A stretch of 64,000 nt of DNA from Streptomyces sp. WAC05374 (GTDB lineage: Bacteria; Actinomycetota; Actinomycetes; Streptomycetales; Streptomycetaceae). Positions 43,639-52,609 of the stretch are shown here, piece after piece. The notes beneath the pieces are model-generated. The model did not search any database. It was not told the DNA's origin and worked only from the letters and a program-made list of their open reading frames with translations. Location of the stretch: the NCBI RefSeq assembly GCF_004353505.1, contig NZ_SMNQ01000003.1, forward strand, positions 1 through 64,000, written 5' to 3'. The position numbers were made by a program, and so were the translations under genes. Positions within the stretch are counted from its first letter, which is position 1, and the number at the start of each line of letters is the position of its first letter.

Positions 43639-44982
43639 ATGGCCCTCAAGATCACCGTGATCGGCACCGGATACCTGGGTGCCACCCATGCGGCGGCCAT
43701 GGCGGAGCTGGGCTTCGAGGTGCTCGGGCTCGACGTCGTCCCCGAGAAGATCGAGATGCTCTCGGCCGGACGCGTGCCGATGTACGAACCGGGCCTGGAG
43801 GACCTGCTGCGCAAGCACGTCGCCGGGATCGAGGGCTCCACCGGGCGGCTGCGCTTCACCACCTCCTGGGAGGAGGTCGGCGAATTCGGCGACGTCCACT
43901 TCGTGTGCGTGAACACGCCACAGAAGCACGGCGAGTACGCGTGCGACATGCGGTACGTCGACGCCGCCTTCGGCTCGCTCGCCCCCCACCTGAAGCGGCC
44001 CACGCTGGTCGTCGGCAAGTCGACCGTGCCGGTCGGCAGCGCCGAGCGGCTCGCCCGGCTGCTCGCCGACCGGGCGCCGGTGGGCGCGGACGCCGAGCTG
44101 GCATGGAACCCGGAGTTCCTGCGTGAGGGCTTCGCCGTGCAGGACACCCTGCACCCCGACCGGATCGTGGTCGGCGTGGAGACCGCGGCGGCGGAGAAGC
44201 TGCTGCGTGAGGTGTACGCCACTCCCATGGAGGAGGGGTCGCCCTTCGTGGTGACCGACTTCCCCACCGCGGAACTGGTGAAGACCGCCGCGAACTCCTT
44301 CCTCGCGACCAAGATCTCCTTCATCAACGCCATGGCGGAGGTCTGCGAGGCCGCGGGCGGCGACGTGGTCAGGCTCGCCGAGGCCATCGGGTACGACGAC
44401 CGGATCGGCGCGAAGTTCCTGCGGGCGGGGATCGGGTTCGGCGGCGGCTGCCTGCCCAAGGACATCCGGGCGTTCATGGCGCGCGCCGGTGAGCTGGGCG
44501 CGGACCAGGCCCTGACCTTCCTGCGGGAGATCGACTCCATCAACATGCGCCGCCGCGGACAGATGGTGGGCATGGCCCGGGAGGCCCTGGGCGACGGCAC
44601 GTTCCTCGGCAAGCGGGTGGCCGTGCTGGGCGCGGCGTTCAAGCCCGACTCCGACGACGTGCGCGACTCCCCCGCGCTGAACGTCGCCGGTCAGATCCAC
44701 CTCCAGGGCGGCCAGGTCACCGTCTACGACCCGAAGGGCATGGACAACGCCCGGCGGCTCTTCCCGACGCTGGCGTACGCGGACAGCGCGCTGGACGCGG
44801 TGCGGGGCGCGGACGTGGTGCTGCACCTCACGGAGTGGCGCGAGTTCCGCGAGCTGGACCCGGCGGAGCTGGGCGAGGTCGCGGCGAACCGGCTCATCCT
44901 GGACGGCCGCAACGCGCTGGACCCGGAGCGCTGGCGCGAGGCGGGCTGGACGTACCGCGCGATGGGCCGCCCCCGCGCCTGA
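43639..44982 (+). CDS. UDP-glucose/GDP-mannose-type nucleotide-sugar dehydrogenase
   Basis: 447 residues. NAD-binding Rossmann N-terminus KITVIGTGYLGATHAAAMAE, then GKSTVPVGSAERLARLLADR, AWNPEFLREGFAVQDTLHPD, PTAELVKTAANSFLATKISF, the catalytic cysteine Cys271 in GIGFGGGCLPKDIRAFMAR, and AFKPDSDDVRDSPALNVAGQ in the C-terminal domain. It makes a uronic acid nucleotide sugar (UDP-glucuronate most likely) for exopolysaccharide or wall glycans. GGAG 6 nt upstream of the ATG. Confidence 0.93.
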   Translation: MALKITVIGTGYLGATHAAAMAELGFEVLGLDVVPEKIEMLSAGRVPMYEPGLEDLLRKHVAGIEGSTGRLRFTTSWEEVGEFGDVHFVCVNTPQKHGEYACDMRYVDAAFGSLAPHLKRPTLVVGKSTVPVGSAERLARLLADRAPVGADAELAWNPEFLREGFAVQDTLHPDRIVVGVETAAAEKLLREVYATPMEEGSPFVVTDFPTAELVKTAANSFLATKISFINAMAEVCEAAGGDVVRLAEAIGYDDRIGAKFLRAGIGFGGGCLPKDIRAFMARAGELGADQALTFLREIDSINMRRRGQMVGMAREALGDGTFLGKRVAVLGAAFKPDSDDVRDSPALNVAGQIHLQGGQVTVYDPKGMDNARRLFPTLAYADSALDAVRGADVVLHLTEWREFRELDPAELGEVAANRLILDGRNALDPERWREAGWTYRAMGRPRA

Positions 44983-45021
44983 TGCGTGCATGACGCCGGT
45001 GTCCCGGGGCACCCGGCCGCC

Positions 45022-45411
45022 ATGGGTTTCGCGACGCTCACTCTGACCGCGATCGACTGTCCCGAGCCGCGCCGGCTCGCCGAGTTCTACGCGGCCGTCC
45101 TCGGCGGCGAGGTGAAGGGCGGCCCCGGCGACGGTCCCGGCGACGGGGACTGGATCAATCTGTACCTCCCCGACGGGCAGCGGCTCGCCTTCCAGCGGGC
45201 GCCGGACCTGCGGCCGCCCGAGTGGCCACGGGCCGACCGGAACGCCCAGCAGCTCCACCTCGACCTGACCGTCGAGGACCTCGACGCCGCGCAGGAGCGG
45301 GTGCTGGCACTGGGCGCCCGGCCACTCGACGTGGACGACGACGGGGGCAAGCGGGACTTCCGCGTGTACGCCGATCCGGCGGGGCACCCGTTCTGCCTGT
45401 GCCGGGCGTAG
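45022..45411 (+). CDS. VOC family (glyoxalase-like) protein
   Basis: A 129-residue vicinal-oxygen-chelate fold protein: LTLTAIDCPEPRRLAEFYAA, VLGGEV, WINLYLPDGQRLAFQRAPDL, QQLHLDLTVEDLDAAQERVL and FRVYADPAGHPFCLCRA. His and Glu positions typical of VOC metal sites are partly present (QLHLD). The substrate is unknown. It follows the sugar dehydrogenase by 39 bp and may be co-transcribed. Convergent with the dipeptidase-like gene. Confidence 0.85.
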   Translation: MGFATLTLTAIDCPEPRRLAEFYAAVLGGEVKGGPGDGPGDGDWINLYLPDGQRLAFQRAPDLRPPEWPRADRNAQQLHLDLTVEDLDAAQERVLALGARPLDVDDDGGKRDFRVYADPAGHPFCLCRA

Positions 45412-45421
45412 CGCGGCAGTT

Positions 45422-46495
45422 CTAACCCGGCTGCGCGGCCTGGGCCGCCTCACGCACGACGCGCGCCGCGTTGCCCCATGTCAGGGCCGCGATATGGGCC
45501 TCGGACCAGTCGCGGTGCAGCAGCTCGGCGATCAGGTTCGGGTAACAGGACGCGTCCTCCAGGCCGATGGTGTGCGGGGCGTCGGTGGCCATGCCGTACG
45601 AACCCGACAGCCCGACGCACTCCGGCCCGGCGACCTCGCGGACGTGCTCCACGTGGTCGGCCACGTCCCACAGGGTGGCCGGCTGGTCGCCGTGGCGGCC
45701 GACCTGGTCGGGGGCGAAGCTCACCATGCAGACGCCCGCGTTGGTGTGCAGCCGGCGGAGTACGTCGTCGGTGACGTTGTCCGCGTGCGGGGTCAGGGCG
45801 TGCGCCGCCGAGTGGGAGAGGATCACCGGCGCCTTGGAGACGTCGAGGACCCGGTCCATGGTGGCCTCGGAGGCGCCCGAGAGGTCCACGAGGACCCCGA
45901 GGCGGTTCATCTCCCGCACCGCCTCCTCCCCGAACGGGGTCAGCCCGGCGGGGTCGGCGGTCCAGCGCGTACCGGCGACGCTCAGGCTGCGGACGCCGAG
46001 CGCGTGATAGGCCCGCAGCGTGCCCAGCGAGTCGCCCAGGGCGGTACCGGAGACGGGGCCGAGGAGGGAGGCGATCCGGCCGCAGTCGCGGGCCCGCACC
46101 ATGTCGGCGGCGGTCAGGGCGAGCCGCAGCGCCTCGGGGCAGGACTCGATGAGGGTCCGTACCGCGTCGATGCGGTCCAGCGTGTCCTGGACGGCGGCGG
46201 GGCCGGGCGCCACGCACAGCGACCAGAACTGCGCGCCGACGCCGCCGGCGCGGATGCGCGGGAAGTCGGTGTCGAGGAGGGCCGAGCCGTGCTGGAGGTC
46301 GTGCCAGTGCGTGCGGTCGAGCTCCTGGGCGAGGGTGTTGTGGCCGTCGACGACGAGCTGCGCGGCGAGCAGTACGCGGGCCCGCTCGACGTCGACCTCT
46401 GCCGGGGTGGGCGCCTCGGCGGCGCCGTCGGGCGTGTCGTCGAACTCACCTATCGCGGAGGGTGCTGCGTACGGGTGGTCCTGCAGGTCTGCCAT
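45422..46495 (-). CDS. M19 dipeptidase-like protein, probable pseudoenzyme
   Basis: 357 residues, clearly a membrane-dipeptidase (M19) paralogue of the neighbouring gene: [73 protein letters not shown]. The metal site is ruined, however. HxD has become HNT, the bridging-Glu region GAEGGH has become GPVSGT, THND is AGTRW, SHVA is SGAS, and GGDFDG is GLSGSYG; only the SHS histidine remains. Amidohydrolase activity is therefore unlikely. The gene is otherwise intact with normal codon use, which argues for selection on a non-catalytic role. It is separated from the active paralogue by a repeat-rich gap. Confidence 0.85.
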   Translation of the reverse strand: MADLQDHPYAAPSAIGEFDDTPDGAAEAPTPAEVDVERARVLLAAQLVVDGHNTLAQELDRTHWHDLQHGSALLDTDFPRIRAGGVGAQFWSLCVAPGPAAVQDTLDRIDAVRTLIESCPEALRLALTAADMVRARDCGRIASLLGPVSGTALGDSLGTLRAYHALGVRSLSVAGTRWTADPAGLTPFGEEAVREMNRLGVLVDLSGASEATMDRVLDVSKAPVILSHSAAHALTPHADNVTDDVLRRLHTNAGVCMVSFAPDQVGRHGDQPATLWDVADHVEHVREVAGPECVGLSGSYGMATDAPHTIGLEDASCYPNLIAELLHRDWSEAHIAALTWGNAARVVREAAQAAQPG

Positions 46496-46674
46496 GGGGA
46501 GCTCCGCTCCGGGACGGGCGACGAGCCACTGTTCGTTACGGCCACGGTGGCACGGGCCCCGGTGGCGGTCGCGGCGACGTACTGCGTCCGGGTGACTGCG
46601 GGGTGCTGTGCGGTGCGGTGTGCCGTGCGGCGCGGTGTGGGTGACCGGGCGGTCGGTTGCGGCCGGTGGGTCCG

Positions 46675-46823
46675 GGTCGGGGCCCCTCCGGGCTCGCCTC
46701 CTCGCCGTTGGCGGGGTGCCGAGCCGGTCTCGTGACCGTATCTCGCCGCCAATCGTCCCCCTACGCCCGGAGGGCGTGGGGGGACCCCCAGCGGGGGCGA
46801 CCCTGCACGGCCCCTCCTCGCCG
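46675..46823 (+). repeat. Dispersed intergenic repeat, copy B
   Basis: Keeps GGGCCCCTCCGGGCTCG at its left end, CTCGCCGCCAA in the middle, and GCGGGGGCGACCCTGCACGG at its right end. The centre carries an altered segment. It is in the same orientation as copy A. Confidence 0.75.
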
Positions 46824-46831
46824 TCCCCACA

Positions 46832-46904
46832 CACCCACCGGCCCGCGGTCGGCGTACGGCCGGGGGCTCGCCGTCTTTCACACCCACCGGCCCGCAGTCG
46901 GCGT
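46832..46904 (+). repeat. 24-bp direct repeat, 49-bp spacing
   Basis: CACCCACCGGCCCGC(G/A)GTCGGCGT occurs at 46832-46855 and again at 46881-46904 with one difference. It lies exactly between repeat copies B and C. Confidence 0.8.
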
Positions 46905-46916
46905 CCCACCCGGGGT

Positions 46917-47029
46917 GGGGCCGTGCAGGGTCGCCCCCGCAGAGGTTGGCGGCGACGGAAGGGCTCCCTTTACGTGAGACCCAAGGCCGCCGGCCTCGAG
47001 GAGGCGAGCCCGGAGGGGCCACGCCCCAC
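46917..47029 (-). repeat. Dispersed intergenic repeat, copy C
   Basis: Read on the minus strand this matches copy A closely. GGCGTGGCCCCTCCGGGCTC, then CTCCTCGAGGCCGGCGGCCT, an interval of about 30 bp that differs, and CGCCGCCAACCTCTGCGGGG continuing into CGACCCTGCACGGCCCC with about one mismatch. It is inverted relative to copy B. Confidence 0.85.
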
Positions 47030-47123
47030 CACCACCCGGCGTTGGCCGGGGGCAGCCGCCCGTGGGGCGTGGACCGACCGGGAGGCCGCACCACCCACCG
47101 GCACCGGCCGGGCGGGTGGGCGG

Positions 47124-48308
47124 TCAGGCGTCCAGGGACGTGAGCGTGGCCGTGGACGGTGGGCGGGCGGACAGGGAACGGGAGACGGCTTCCGCGTCGC
47201 CGAGCACCCGCACCGCGTTCTGCCAGGTGAGCATCGCGAGGTCGGTACGGGACCACTTGCGGGCGAGGAGTTCCGCGATCAGGTTCGGGTACGCCGAGAC
47301 GTCCGACAGGTCCGAGGGCGTGAACGCCGTGCCGTCGAAGTCGCCGCCGATGCCGATGTGGGCGATGCCCGCGACCTCCCGCATGTGGTCCAGGTGGTCC
47401 GCGACCGTGGCGGCGGTGGCGACCGGGCGGGGGTCGGCCTCCTCGAAGGCCGCGTGGACGCGCATCGCCTCCGGGGTGGTGTCCAGGTGGTGGAAGCCGT
47501 GCGCCCGCATGTTCTCATCAGCCCGCCGGGTCCAGTCGACGGCGGCGGGCAGGACGAACTTGGGCACGAAGGTCACCATGGCGACGCCCCCGTTGCCGGG
47601 CAGGCGGGAGAGGACGTCGTCGGGGATGTTGCGCGGGTGGTCGCACACCGCACGGGCGGAGGAGTGCGAGAAGATCACCGGCGCCTCGGAGGTGTCGAGG
47701 GCGTCGCGCATCGTGGTGGCGGCCACGTGGGAGAGGTCGACCAGCATGCCGAGCCGGTTCATCTCGCGGACGACCTCGCGGCCGAACGGCGACAGGCCGC
47801 CGACGCCCGGCTCGTCCGTGGCGGAGTCGGCCCACGGCACGTTGTCGTTGTGGGTGAGCGTCATGTAGCGGACGCCCAGCGCGTACTGGGCGCGCAGGGT
47901 GGCCATCGAGCAGTTGATGGAGTGGCCGCCCTCGGCGCCCTTGAGCGAGGCGATCCGGCCGGAGGCGCGGGCGGCCTCCATGTCGTCGGCCGTCAGCGCG
48001 GGCGCCAGGTCGGCCGGGTACCGGGCCAGGAGCCGGTCGACGCAGTCGATCTGCTCCAGCGTCGCGCTGACCGCGTCGTCGCCCGCCATGCCGGTGCGCA
48101 CGTACACCGACCAGAACTGGGCCCCGACCCCGCCCGCCCGCAGTCGGGCGAGGTCGGTGTGGAGCCGGCCCGTCTGGTCGGCCGCGATGTCGAGCCGGTC
48201 CAGGTCGTACCCGGCGTGCTCGCGCAGCGCCCACGGCAGGTCGTTGTGGCCGTCGACCACGGGGAACGAGGCGAGCAGCTCGCGCGCCTCGTCCACGAGC
48301 CCCGTCAC
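47124..48308 (-). CDS. Membrane (renal-type) dipeptidase, M19 family
   Basis: 394 residues. All metal-site motifs are present: [16 protein letters not shown] (HxD), [15 protein letters not shown] (bridging Glu), [42 protein letters not shown] (His plus Arg) and [12 protein letters not shown] (Asp). The protein would hydrolyse dipeptides, including L-D types, with two zinc ions. From memory, the S. coelicolor homologue at this locus (Sco3058) was studied structurally as a close relative of human renal dipeptidase. Its GTG overlaps the purE stop by 4 bp, coupling it to purine genes. The C-terminal 30 residues are Ser/Thr-rich. Confidence 0.93.
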   Translation of the reverse strand: MTGLVDEARELLASFPVVDGHNDLPWALREHAGYDLDRLDIAADQTGRLHTDLARLRAGGVGAQFWSVYVRTGMAGDDAVSATLEQIDCVDRLLARYPADLAPALTADDMEAARASGRIASLKGAEGGHSINCSMATLRAQYALGVRYMTLTHNDNVPWADSATDEPGVGGLSPFGREVVREMNRLGMLVDLSHVAATTMRDALDTSEAPVIFSHSSARAVCDHPRNIPDDVLSRLPGNGGVAMVTFVPKFVLPAAVDWTRRADENMRAHGFHHLDTTPEAMRVHAAFEEADPRPVATAATVADHLDHMREVAGIAHIGIGGDFDGTAFTPSDLSDVSAYPNLIAELLARKWSRTDLAMLTWQNAVRVLGDAEAVSRSLSARPPSTATLTSLDA

Positions 48309-48829
48309 TTGGCGAAGCCGAACGAGGCCGAGCCCTCGACCTTCGCCCGCAGCCGCTTGCCCTTCTCCGTGGCCTGGTCGTTCAGCTCCTGCTGGAAGTC
48401 GGCCATGCGGGAGAGGAGGTCCGGGTCGGAGGACGCGAGGATGCGCGCCGCCAGCAGGCCCGCGTTGCGCGCGCCGCCCACGGAGACGGTGGCCACCGGG
48501 ACGCCCGCCGGCATCTGCACGATGGAGAGCAGGGAGTCCATGCCGTCCAGGTACTTCAGCGGGACGGGCACGCCGATCACGGGCAGGGGCGTGACGGAGG
48601 CCAGCATGCCGGGCAGGTGGGCGGCGCCCCCGGCTCCGGCGATGATCGCCTTCAGGCCCCGGTCGGCCGCCTGCTCGCCGTACGCGACCATCTCGCGCGG
48701 CATCCGGTGCGCGGAGACGACGTCGACCTCGTAGGGGATCTCGAACTCGTCGAGTGCCTGCGCCGCGGCCTCCATGACGGGCCAGTCGGAGTCGGAGCCC
48801 ATGACGATGCCAATGAGGGGGGTGCTCAT
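48305..48829 (-). CDS. purE: N5-carboxyaminoimidazole ribonucleotide mutase, PurE
   Basis: 174 residues. Class I PurE moves the carboxyl group of N5-CAIR to C4, giving CAIR in purine synthesis. Motifs: [18 protein letters not shown] (substrate loop), [14 protein letters not shown] (catalytic His), [36 protein letters not shown] and [15 protein letters not shown]. It overlaps purK by ATGA and the dipeptidase by GTGA, so the three are one coupled transcription unit. Confidence 0.97.
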   Translation of the reverse strand: MSTPLIGIVMGSDSDWPVMEAAAQALDEFEIPYEVDVVSAHRMPREMVAYGEQAADRGLKAIIAGAGGAAHLPGMLASVTPLPVIGVPVPLKYLDGMDSLLSIVQMPAGVPVATVSVGGARNAGLLAARILASSDPDLLSRMADFQQELNDQATEKGKRLRAKVEGSASFGFAK

Positions 48830-49965
48830 TCGGTGATCGTTCCTCGCAGGTAGCCGGCGGCGTGACGCGCGCGGTCCAGCACGTCGTCGAGGTCGTCGCC
48901 GTAGGTGTTGACGTGGCCCACCTTGCGGCCGGGCTTCACGTCCTTGCCGTACATGTGGATCTTGAGCTGGGGATCACGGGCCATGCAGTGCAGGTACGCC
49001 TGGTACATGTCGGGGTAGTCACCGCCCAGGACGTTCGCCATGACGGTCCACGTCGCACGCGGGCGGGGGTCGCCGAGCGGCAGGTCGAGCACCGCGCGGA
49101 CGTGGTTGGCGAACTGCGAGGTGACCGCGCCGTCCTGGGTCCAGTGGCCCGAGTTGTGGGGGCGCATCGCCAGTTCGTTGACGAGGATGCGGCCGTCGCG
49201 GGTCTCGAAGAGCTCGACCGCGAGGTGGCCCACGACGCCCAGTTCCTTGGCGATGCGCAGGGCCAGCTCCTGGGCCTGGCCGGCCAGCTCGGGCGACAGG
49301 TCGGGAGCGGGGGCGATCACGGTGTCGCAGACGCCGTCGACCTGCCGTGACTCGACCACGGGGTACGCCACGGCCTGGCCGTGCGGGGAGCGGACGATGT
49401 TCGCCGCCAGCTCGCGGACGAAGTCGACCTTCTCCTCCGCGAGGACCGGCACGCCCGCCAGGAACGGGTCGCGGGCCTCGTCCTCGGAGCGGACGAACCA
49501 CACGCCCTTGCCGTCGTACCCGCCGCGCACCGTCTTGAGGATGATCGGGAAGCCTCCCGTCTCCGCGGCGAAGGCCGCCGCGTCCGCGGGGTCGGCCACG
49601 ATCCGGTGCCGTGGGGAGGGCGCGCCGATCTCGTCGAGCCGGGCGCGCATCACGCCCTTGTCCTGGGCGTGCACCAACGCGTCGGGCCCCGGCCGGACGG
49701 GAATGCCGTCCGCCTCCAGGGCCCGCAGGTGCTCGGTGGGTACGTGCTCGTGATCGAACGTGATCACATCGCAGCCGCGTGCGAACTCACGCAGCGTGTC
49801 CAGGTCGCGATAGTCGCCGATGACGACCTCGCTCACCACCTGGGCCGCCGAGTCCTGGGGGCTGTCGCTGAGGAGCTTGAACTTGATGCCGAGGGGGATG
49901 CCCGCCTCGTGGGTCATGCGGGCCAGCTGACCGCCGCCGACCATGCCTACTACCGGGAACGTCAC
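48826..49965 (-). CDS. purK: 5-(carboxyamino)imidazole ribonucleotide synthase, PurK
   Basis: A 379-residue ATP-grasp enzyme that carboxylates AIR to N5-CAIR with ATP and bicarbonate. N-terminal [20 protein letters not shown], central [20 protein letters not shown] (ATP-binding), [19 protein letters not shown], and [20 protein letters not shown] with metal-binding Glu/Asn. GTG start. First gene of the purK-purE-dipeptidase unit; the divergent gene is gtrA-like. Confidence 0.97.
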   Translation of the reverse strand: MTFPVVGMVGGGQLARMTHEAGIPLGIKFKLLSDSPQDSAAQVVSEVVIGDYRDLDTLREFARGCDVITFDHEHVPTEHLRALEADGIPVRPGPDALVHAQDKGVMRARLDEIGAPSPRHRIVADPADAAAFAAETGGFPIILKTVRGGYDGKGVWFVRSEDEARDPFLAGVPVLAEEKVDFVRELAANIVRSPHGQAVAYPVVESRQVDGVCDTVIAPAPDLSPELAGQAQELALRIAKELGVVGHLAVELFETRDGRILVNELAMRPHNSGHWTQDGAVTSQFANHVRAVLDLPLGDPRPRATWTVMANVLGGDYPDMYQAYLHCMARDPQLKIHMYGKDVKPGRKVGHVNTYGDDLDDVLDRARHAAGYLRGTITE

Positions 49966-50082
49966 CCTCTTAGGGTATCCGGCCCCGGCGGGAGGGCCTC
50001 AGCCGTTCCCGCGCGGCCTGGTGGGCCGGTGGTTAGCATGGCTTGGTTGACCCACTCGACCGGACGGGGCTGAAAGATCACC

Positions 50083-50613
50083 ATGAGTGAACGGGGCGCA
50101 CTGCGGGTGCGGCTGGACCAGCTCGTCCGCGAGATCGCCAAATTCGGTCTCGTCGGCGGCCTCGGGCTGCTCGTGAACATGGCGGTCTTCAACCTGGTGC
50201 GGGCCACCACGGAGATCCCGGTCGTCCGGGCCAGCCTGATCGCCACGGTCGTGGCCATCGCCTTCAACTACGTGGGCTTCCGCTACTTCACCTACCGGGA
50301 CCGGGACAAGAGCCGCCGGACGCGGGAGCTGTCACTGTTCCTGCTGTTCAGCCTGGCCGGCCTGGTCATCGAGAACGGTGTGCTGTACGCCGCGACGTAC
50401 GGCTTCGGGTGGGACACCCCGCTGCAGAACAACTTCTTCAAGTTCTTCGGCATCGCTGTGGCGACCCTGTTCCGTTTCTGGTCCTACCGCACCTGGGTCT
50501 TCCGCGCACTGCCGGGCCACCAGGCCGGGCAGGACGCCGCCGAATCGTTCCTGGAGGAGCAGCGGCGCGAGGCCGAGGCCGCCGCCCGGCGCCGCCAGCG
50601 GATCGGTCACTGA
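50083..50613 (+). CDS. GtrA family membrane protein
   Basis: A 176-residue protein with four transmembrane segments: AKFGLVGGLGLLVNMAVFNL, VRASLIATVVAIAFNYVGFR (with the RYFTYR cytosolic loop), LSLFLLFSLAGLVIENGVLY and FKFFGIAVATLFRFWSYRTW (FRFWSYRTWVF signature). GtrA proteins are thought to flip polyprenyl-linked sugars across the membrane for glycopolymer modification. The C-terminal helix is charged and Arg/Glu-rich. It is convergent with the histidine kinase gene. Confidence 0.9.
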   Translation: MSERGALRVRLDQLVREIAKFGLVGGLGLLVNMAVFNLVRATTEIPVVRASLIATVVAIAFNYVGFRYFTYRDRDKSRRTRELSLFLLFSLAGLVIENGVLYAATYGFGWDTPLQNNFFKFFGIAVATLFRFWSYRTWVFRALPGHQAGQDAAESFLEEQRREAEAAARRRQRIGH

Positions 50614-50629
50614 CCGGCGGGGCGGCCGG

Positions 50630-51901
50630 CTAGCGGATCGTCGGGGGTTCGTTCTTCTCCTTGCGGCTGCGCGCCTCACGGCTGAGGAACAGCGCGAAGA
50701 CCGGTGGCTGCTGCTGGAGCAGCTCCAGGCGCCCGCCGTCGGCCTCCGCGAGGTCGCGGGCCACGGCGAGGCCGATGCCGGTGGAATTGCGGCCGCTGAT
50801 GGTCCGCTCGAAGATCCGCGCCCCCAGGTCCGGCGGGACACCCGGCCCCTCGTCCGTGACCTCGACGACGGCCTGGTTGCCGGTGACCCGGGTGCGCAGG
50901 GCCACCGTGCCGCCGCCGTGCATCAGCGAGTTCTCGATCAGCGCGGCCAGTACCTGGGCGACCGCCCCCGGGGTGCCCACCGCCCGCATGCCGACCTTGC
51001 CGGAGCGCACGACGGCCCGCCCGGCGCTGCGGTAGGCCGGCCGCCACTCCTCGATCTGCTGCTTGACCACCTCGTCGAGGTCGAAGGCGATCGCCGAGCC
51101 GGTGCGCGGGTCGCGCGAGTTCGTCAGCAGCCGCTGAACGACGTCGGTGAGCCGCTCCACCTGGGTGAGCGCGATGTGCGCCTCCTCCTTGACGGTGGCC
51201 GGGTCGTCGGTCTCGGAGATCTCCTCCAGCCGCATGGACAGCGCGGTCAGCGGCGTCCGGAGCTGGTGCGAGGCGTCGGCCGCGAGGCGCCGCTCGGCGG
51301 TGAGCATCCGGGCGATCCGCTCGGCCGAGGCGTCCAGGACGTCGGCCACGCGGTCCAGCTCGGGCACGCCGTACCGCTTGTGGCGGGGCCGGGGGTCGCC
51401 CGAGCCGAGCCGCTCGGCGGTCTCGGCCAGGTCGGTGAGCGGGGACGCGAGGCGGTTGGCCTGGCGTACGGCGAGGAGGACGGCGGCGATCACGGCGAGC
51501 AGCGCCACGGCGCCGATGATCAGCAGGGTGCGGCCGACCTCGCGGGTGACGGTGGAGCGGGACTCCTCGACGGTGACCGTCACGCCCCGGTCCCCCTGCG
51601 CGACGCCCCGGATGACGCTGTCCTCGGGGCGCTCGCCGATCTCGATGGGGGCGCGGCCGGGGATGTCGATCAGGGCGTACCGGCGGGCGCCGCTCTGCTC
51701 GGCGAGGATGTCGGGGTTGACCGGCTCGCCGCCGATGAGCCGGCTGTCGACGATGCTGACCAGGCTGACCGCCTCGGAGTCCACGCTCTCCTGGGCGCTG
51801 CTGCTGATGGTCCGCGTCTCGACGATGACGAGGGAGACCCCGAAGACGGCGATGACGACGAGGACCACGGCGAGCGTGGAGTTGATCAGTCGGCGGCGCA
51901 C
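50630..51901 (-). CDS. Two-component sensor histidine kinase
   Basis: 423 residues. TM1 LINSTLAVVLVVIAVFGVSL, an extracytoplasmic sensor of about 105 residues (ETRTISSSAQESVDSEAVSL ...), TM2 LLIIGAVALLAVIAAVLLAV, HAMP (RLASPLTDLAETAERLGSGD), the phospho-acceptor His in ADASHQLRTPLTALSMRL, N box LAALIENSLMHGGGTVAL, G1 VTDEGPGVPPDLG and G2 RNSTGIGLAVARDLAEADGG. The response regulator gene is 30 bp upstream on the same strand, so they are co-transcribed. The signal is unknown. Confidence 0.94.
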   Translation of the reverse strand: MRRRLINSTLAVVLVVIAVFGVSLVIVETRTISSSAQESVDSEAVSLVSIVDSRLIGGEPVNPDILAEQSGARRYALIDIPGRAPIEIGERPEDSVIRGVAQGDRGVTVTVEESRSTVTREVGRTLLIIGAVALLAVIAAVLLAVRQANRLASPLTDLAETAERLGSGDPRPRHKRYGVPELDRVADVLDASAERIARMLTAERRLAADASHQLRTPLTALSMRLEEISETDDPATVKEEAHIALTQVERLTDVVQRLLTNSRDPRTGSAIAFDLDEVVKQQIEEWRPAYRSAGRAVVRSGKVGMRAVGTPGAVAQVLAALIENSLMHGGGTVALRTRVTGNQAVVEVTDEGPGVPPDLGARIFERTISGRNSTGIGLAVARDLAEADGGRLELLQQQPPVFALFLSREARSRKEKNEPPTIR

Positions 51902-51931
51902 GGTGCCTGCTTTCGTGCCTGGCTCAGGTGC

Positions 51932-52609
51932 CTAGCTCTTCTCGAAGCGGAAGCCCACGCCGCGCACGGTGGCGATGTACCGGGGGTTCGCGGCGTCGTC
52001 ACCGAGCTTCTTGCGCAGCCAGGAGATGTGCATGTCGAGGGTCTTGGTGGACGACCACCAGGTGGTGTCCCAGACCTCGCGCATGAGCTGGTCGCGGGTG
52101 ACGACCCGGCCGGCGTCCCGGACGAGGACGCGCAGCAGGTCGAACTCCTTGGCGGTGAGCTGGAGCTCCTCTTCGCCCATCCAGGCGCGGTGCGACTCGA
52201 CGTCGATGCGCACACCGTGGGTGGCCGGGGCCGGGGCGGGCTCGCTGGCGCCGCGCCGCAGCAGGGCCCGTACCCGGGCGAGCAGCTCGGCGAGGCGGAA
52301 CGGCTTGGTGACGTAGTCGTCGGCGCCCGCGTCGAGCCCGACAACGGTGTCGACCTCGTCGGCGCGGGCCGTCAGCACCAGGATCGGCACCGTGAGCCCC
52401 TCGGAGCGCAGCCGCCGGGCCACCTCCAGGCCGTCCATCCCGGGCAGGCCCAGGTCCAGCACGACCAGGTCGACGTGGCCCTTCAGTCCGGTGCTCAGCG
52501 CGCCGGGCCCGTCCTCCTTCACCTCGACCTCGTACCCCTCCCGCCGCAGGGCACGGGCCAGCGGTTCGGAGATGGATGCGTCGTCCTCGGCGAGCAGTAC
52601 ACGGGTCAT
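51932..52609 (-). CDS. OmpR-family response regulator
   Basis: 225 residues. Receiver domain with acidic pocket RVLLAEDDASISEPLARALR, phospho-acceptor Asp in DLVVLDLGLPGMDGLEV, Thr/Lys in VLTARADEVDT and YVTKPFRLAELLARV. The winged-helix C-terminus is ELQLTAKEFDLLRVLVRDAG and SWLRKKLGDDAANPRYIATV with RGVGFRFEKS. ATG start; first gene of the two-component operon, divergent across 490 bp from the peptide transporter. Confidence 0.95.
   Translation of the reverse strand: MTRVLLAEDDASISEPLARALRREGYEVEVKEDGPGALSTGLKGHVDLVVLDLGLPGMDGLEVARRLRSEGLTVPILVLTARADEVDTVVGLDAGADDYVTKPFRLAELLARVRALLRRGASEPAPAPATHGVRIDVESHRAWMGEEELQLTAKEFDLLRVLVRDAGRVVTRDQLMREVWDTTWWSSTKTLDMHISWLRKKLGDDAANPRYIATVRGVGFRFEKS

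Larger units (their letters stand above)
46496..47123. other. Intergenic region with two inverted repeat copies
   Basis: 628 bp without a supportable gene. It is almost filled by copy B (plus orientation), a 49-bp-spaced direct repeat and copy C (minus orientation) of the dispersed repeat. The right end runs into the 3' end of the active dipeptidase gene. Long frames on both strands here are repeat artefacts. Confidence 0.6.

Noticed and set aside
46450..47256. Long open frames on both strands across the dipeptidase gap
   Set aside because: They are translations of the dispersed repeat and of GC-rich DNA. Similar strings would be read from copy A; no ribosome binding site or domain.
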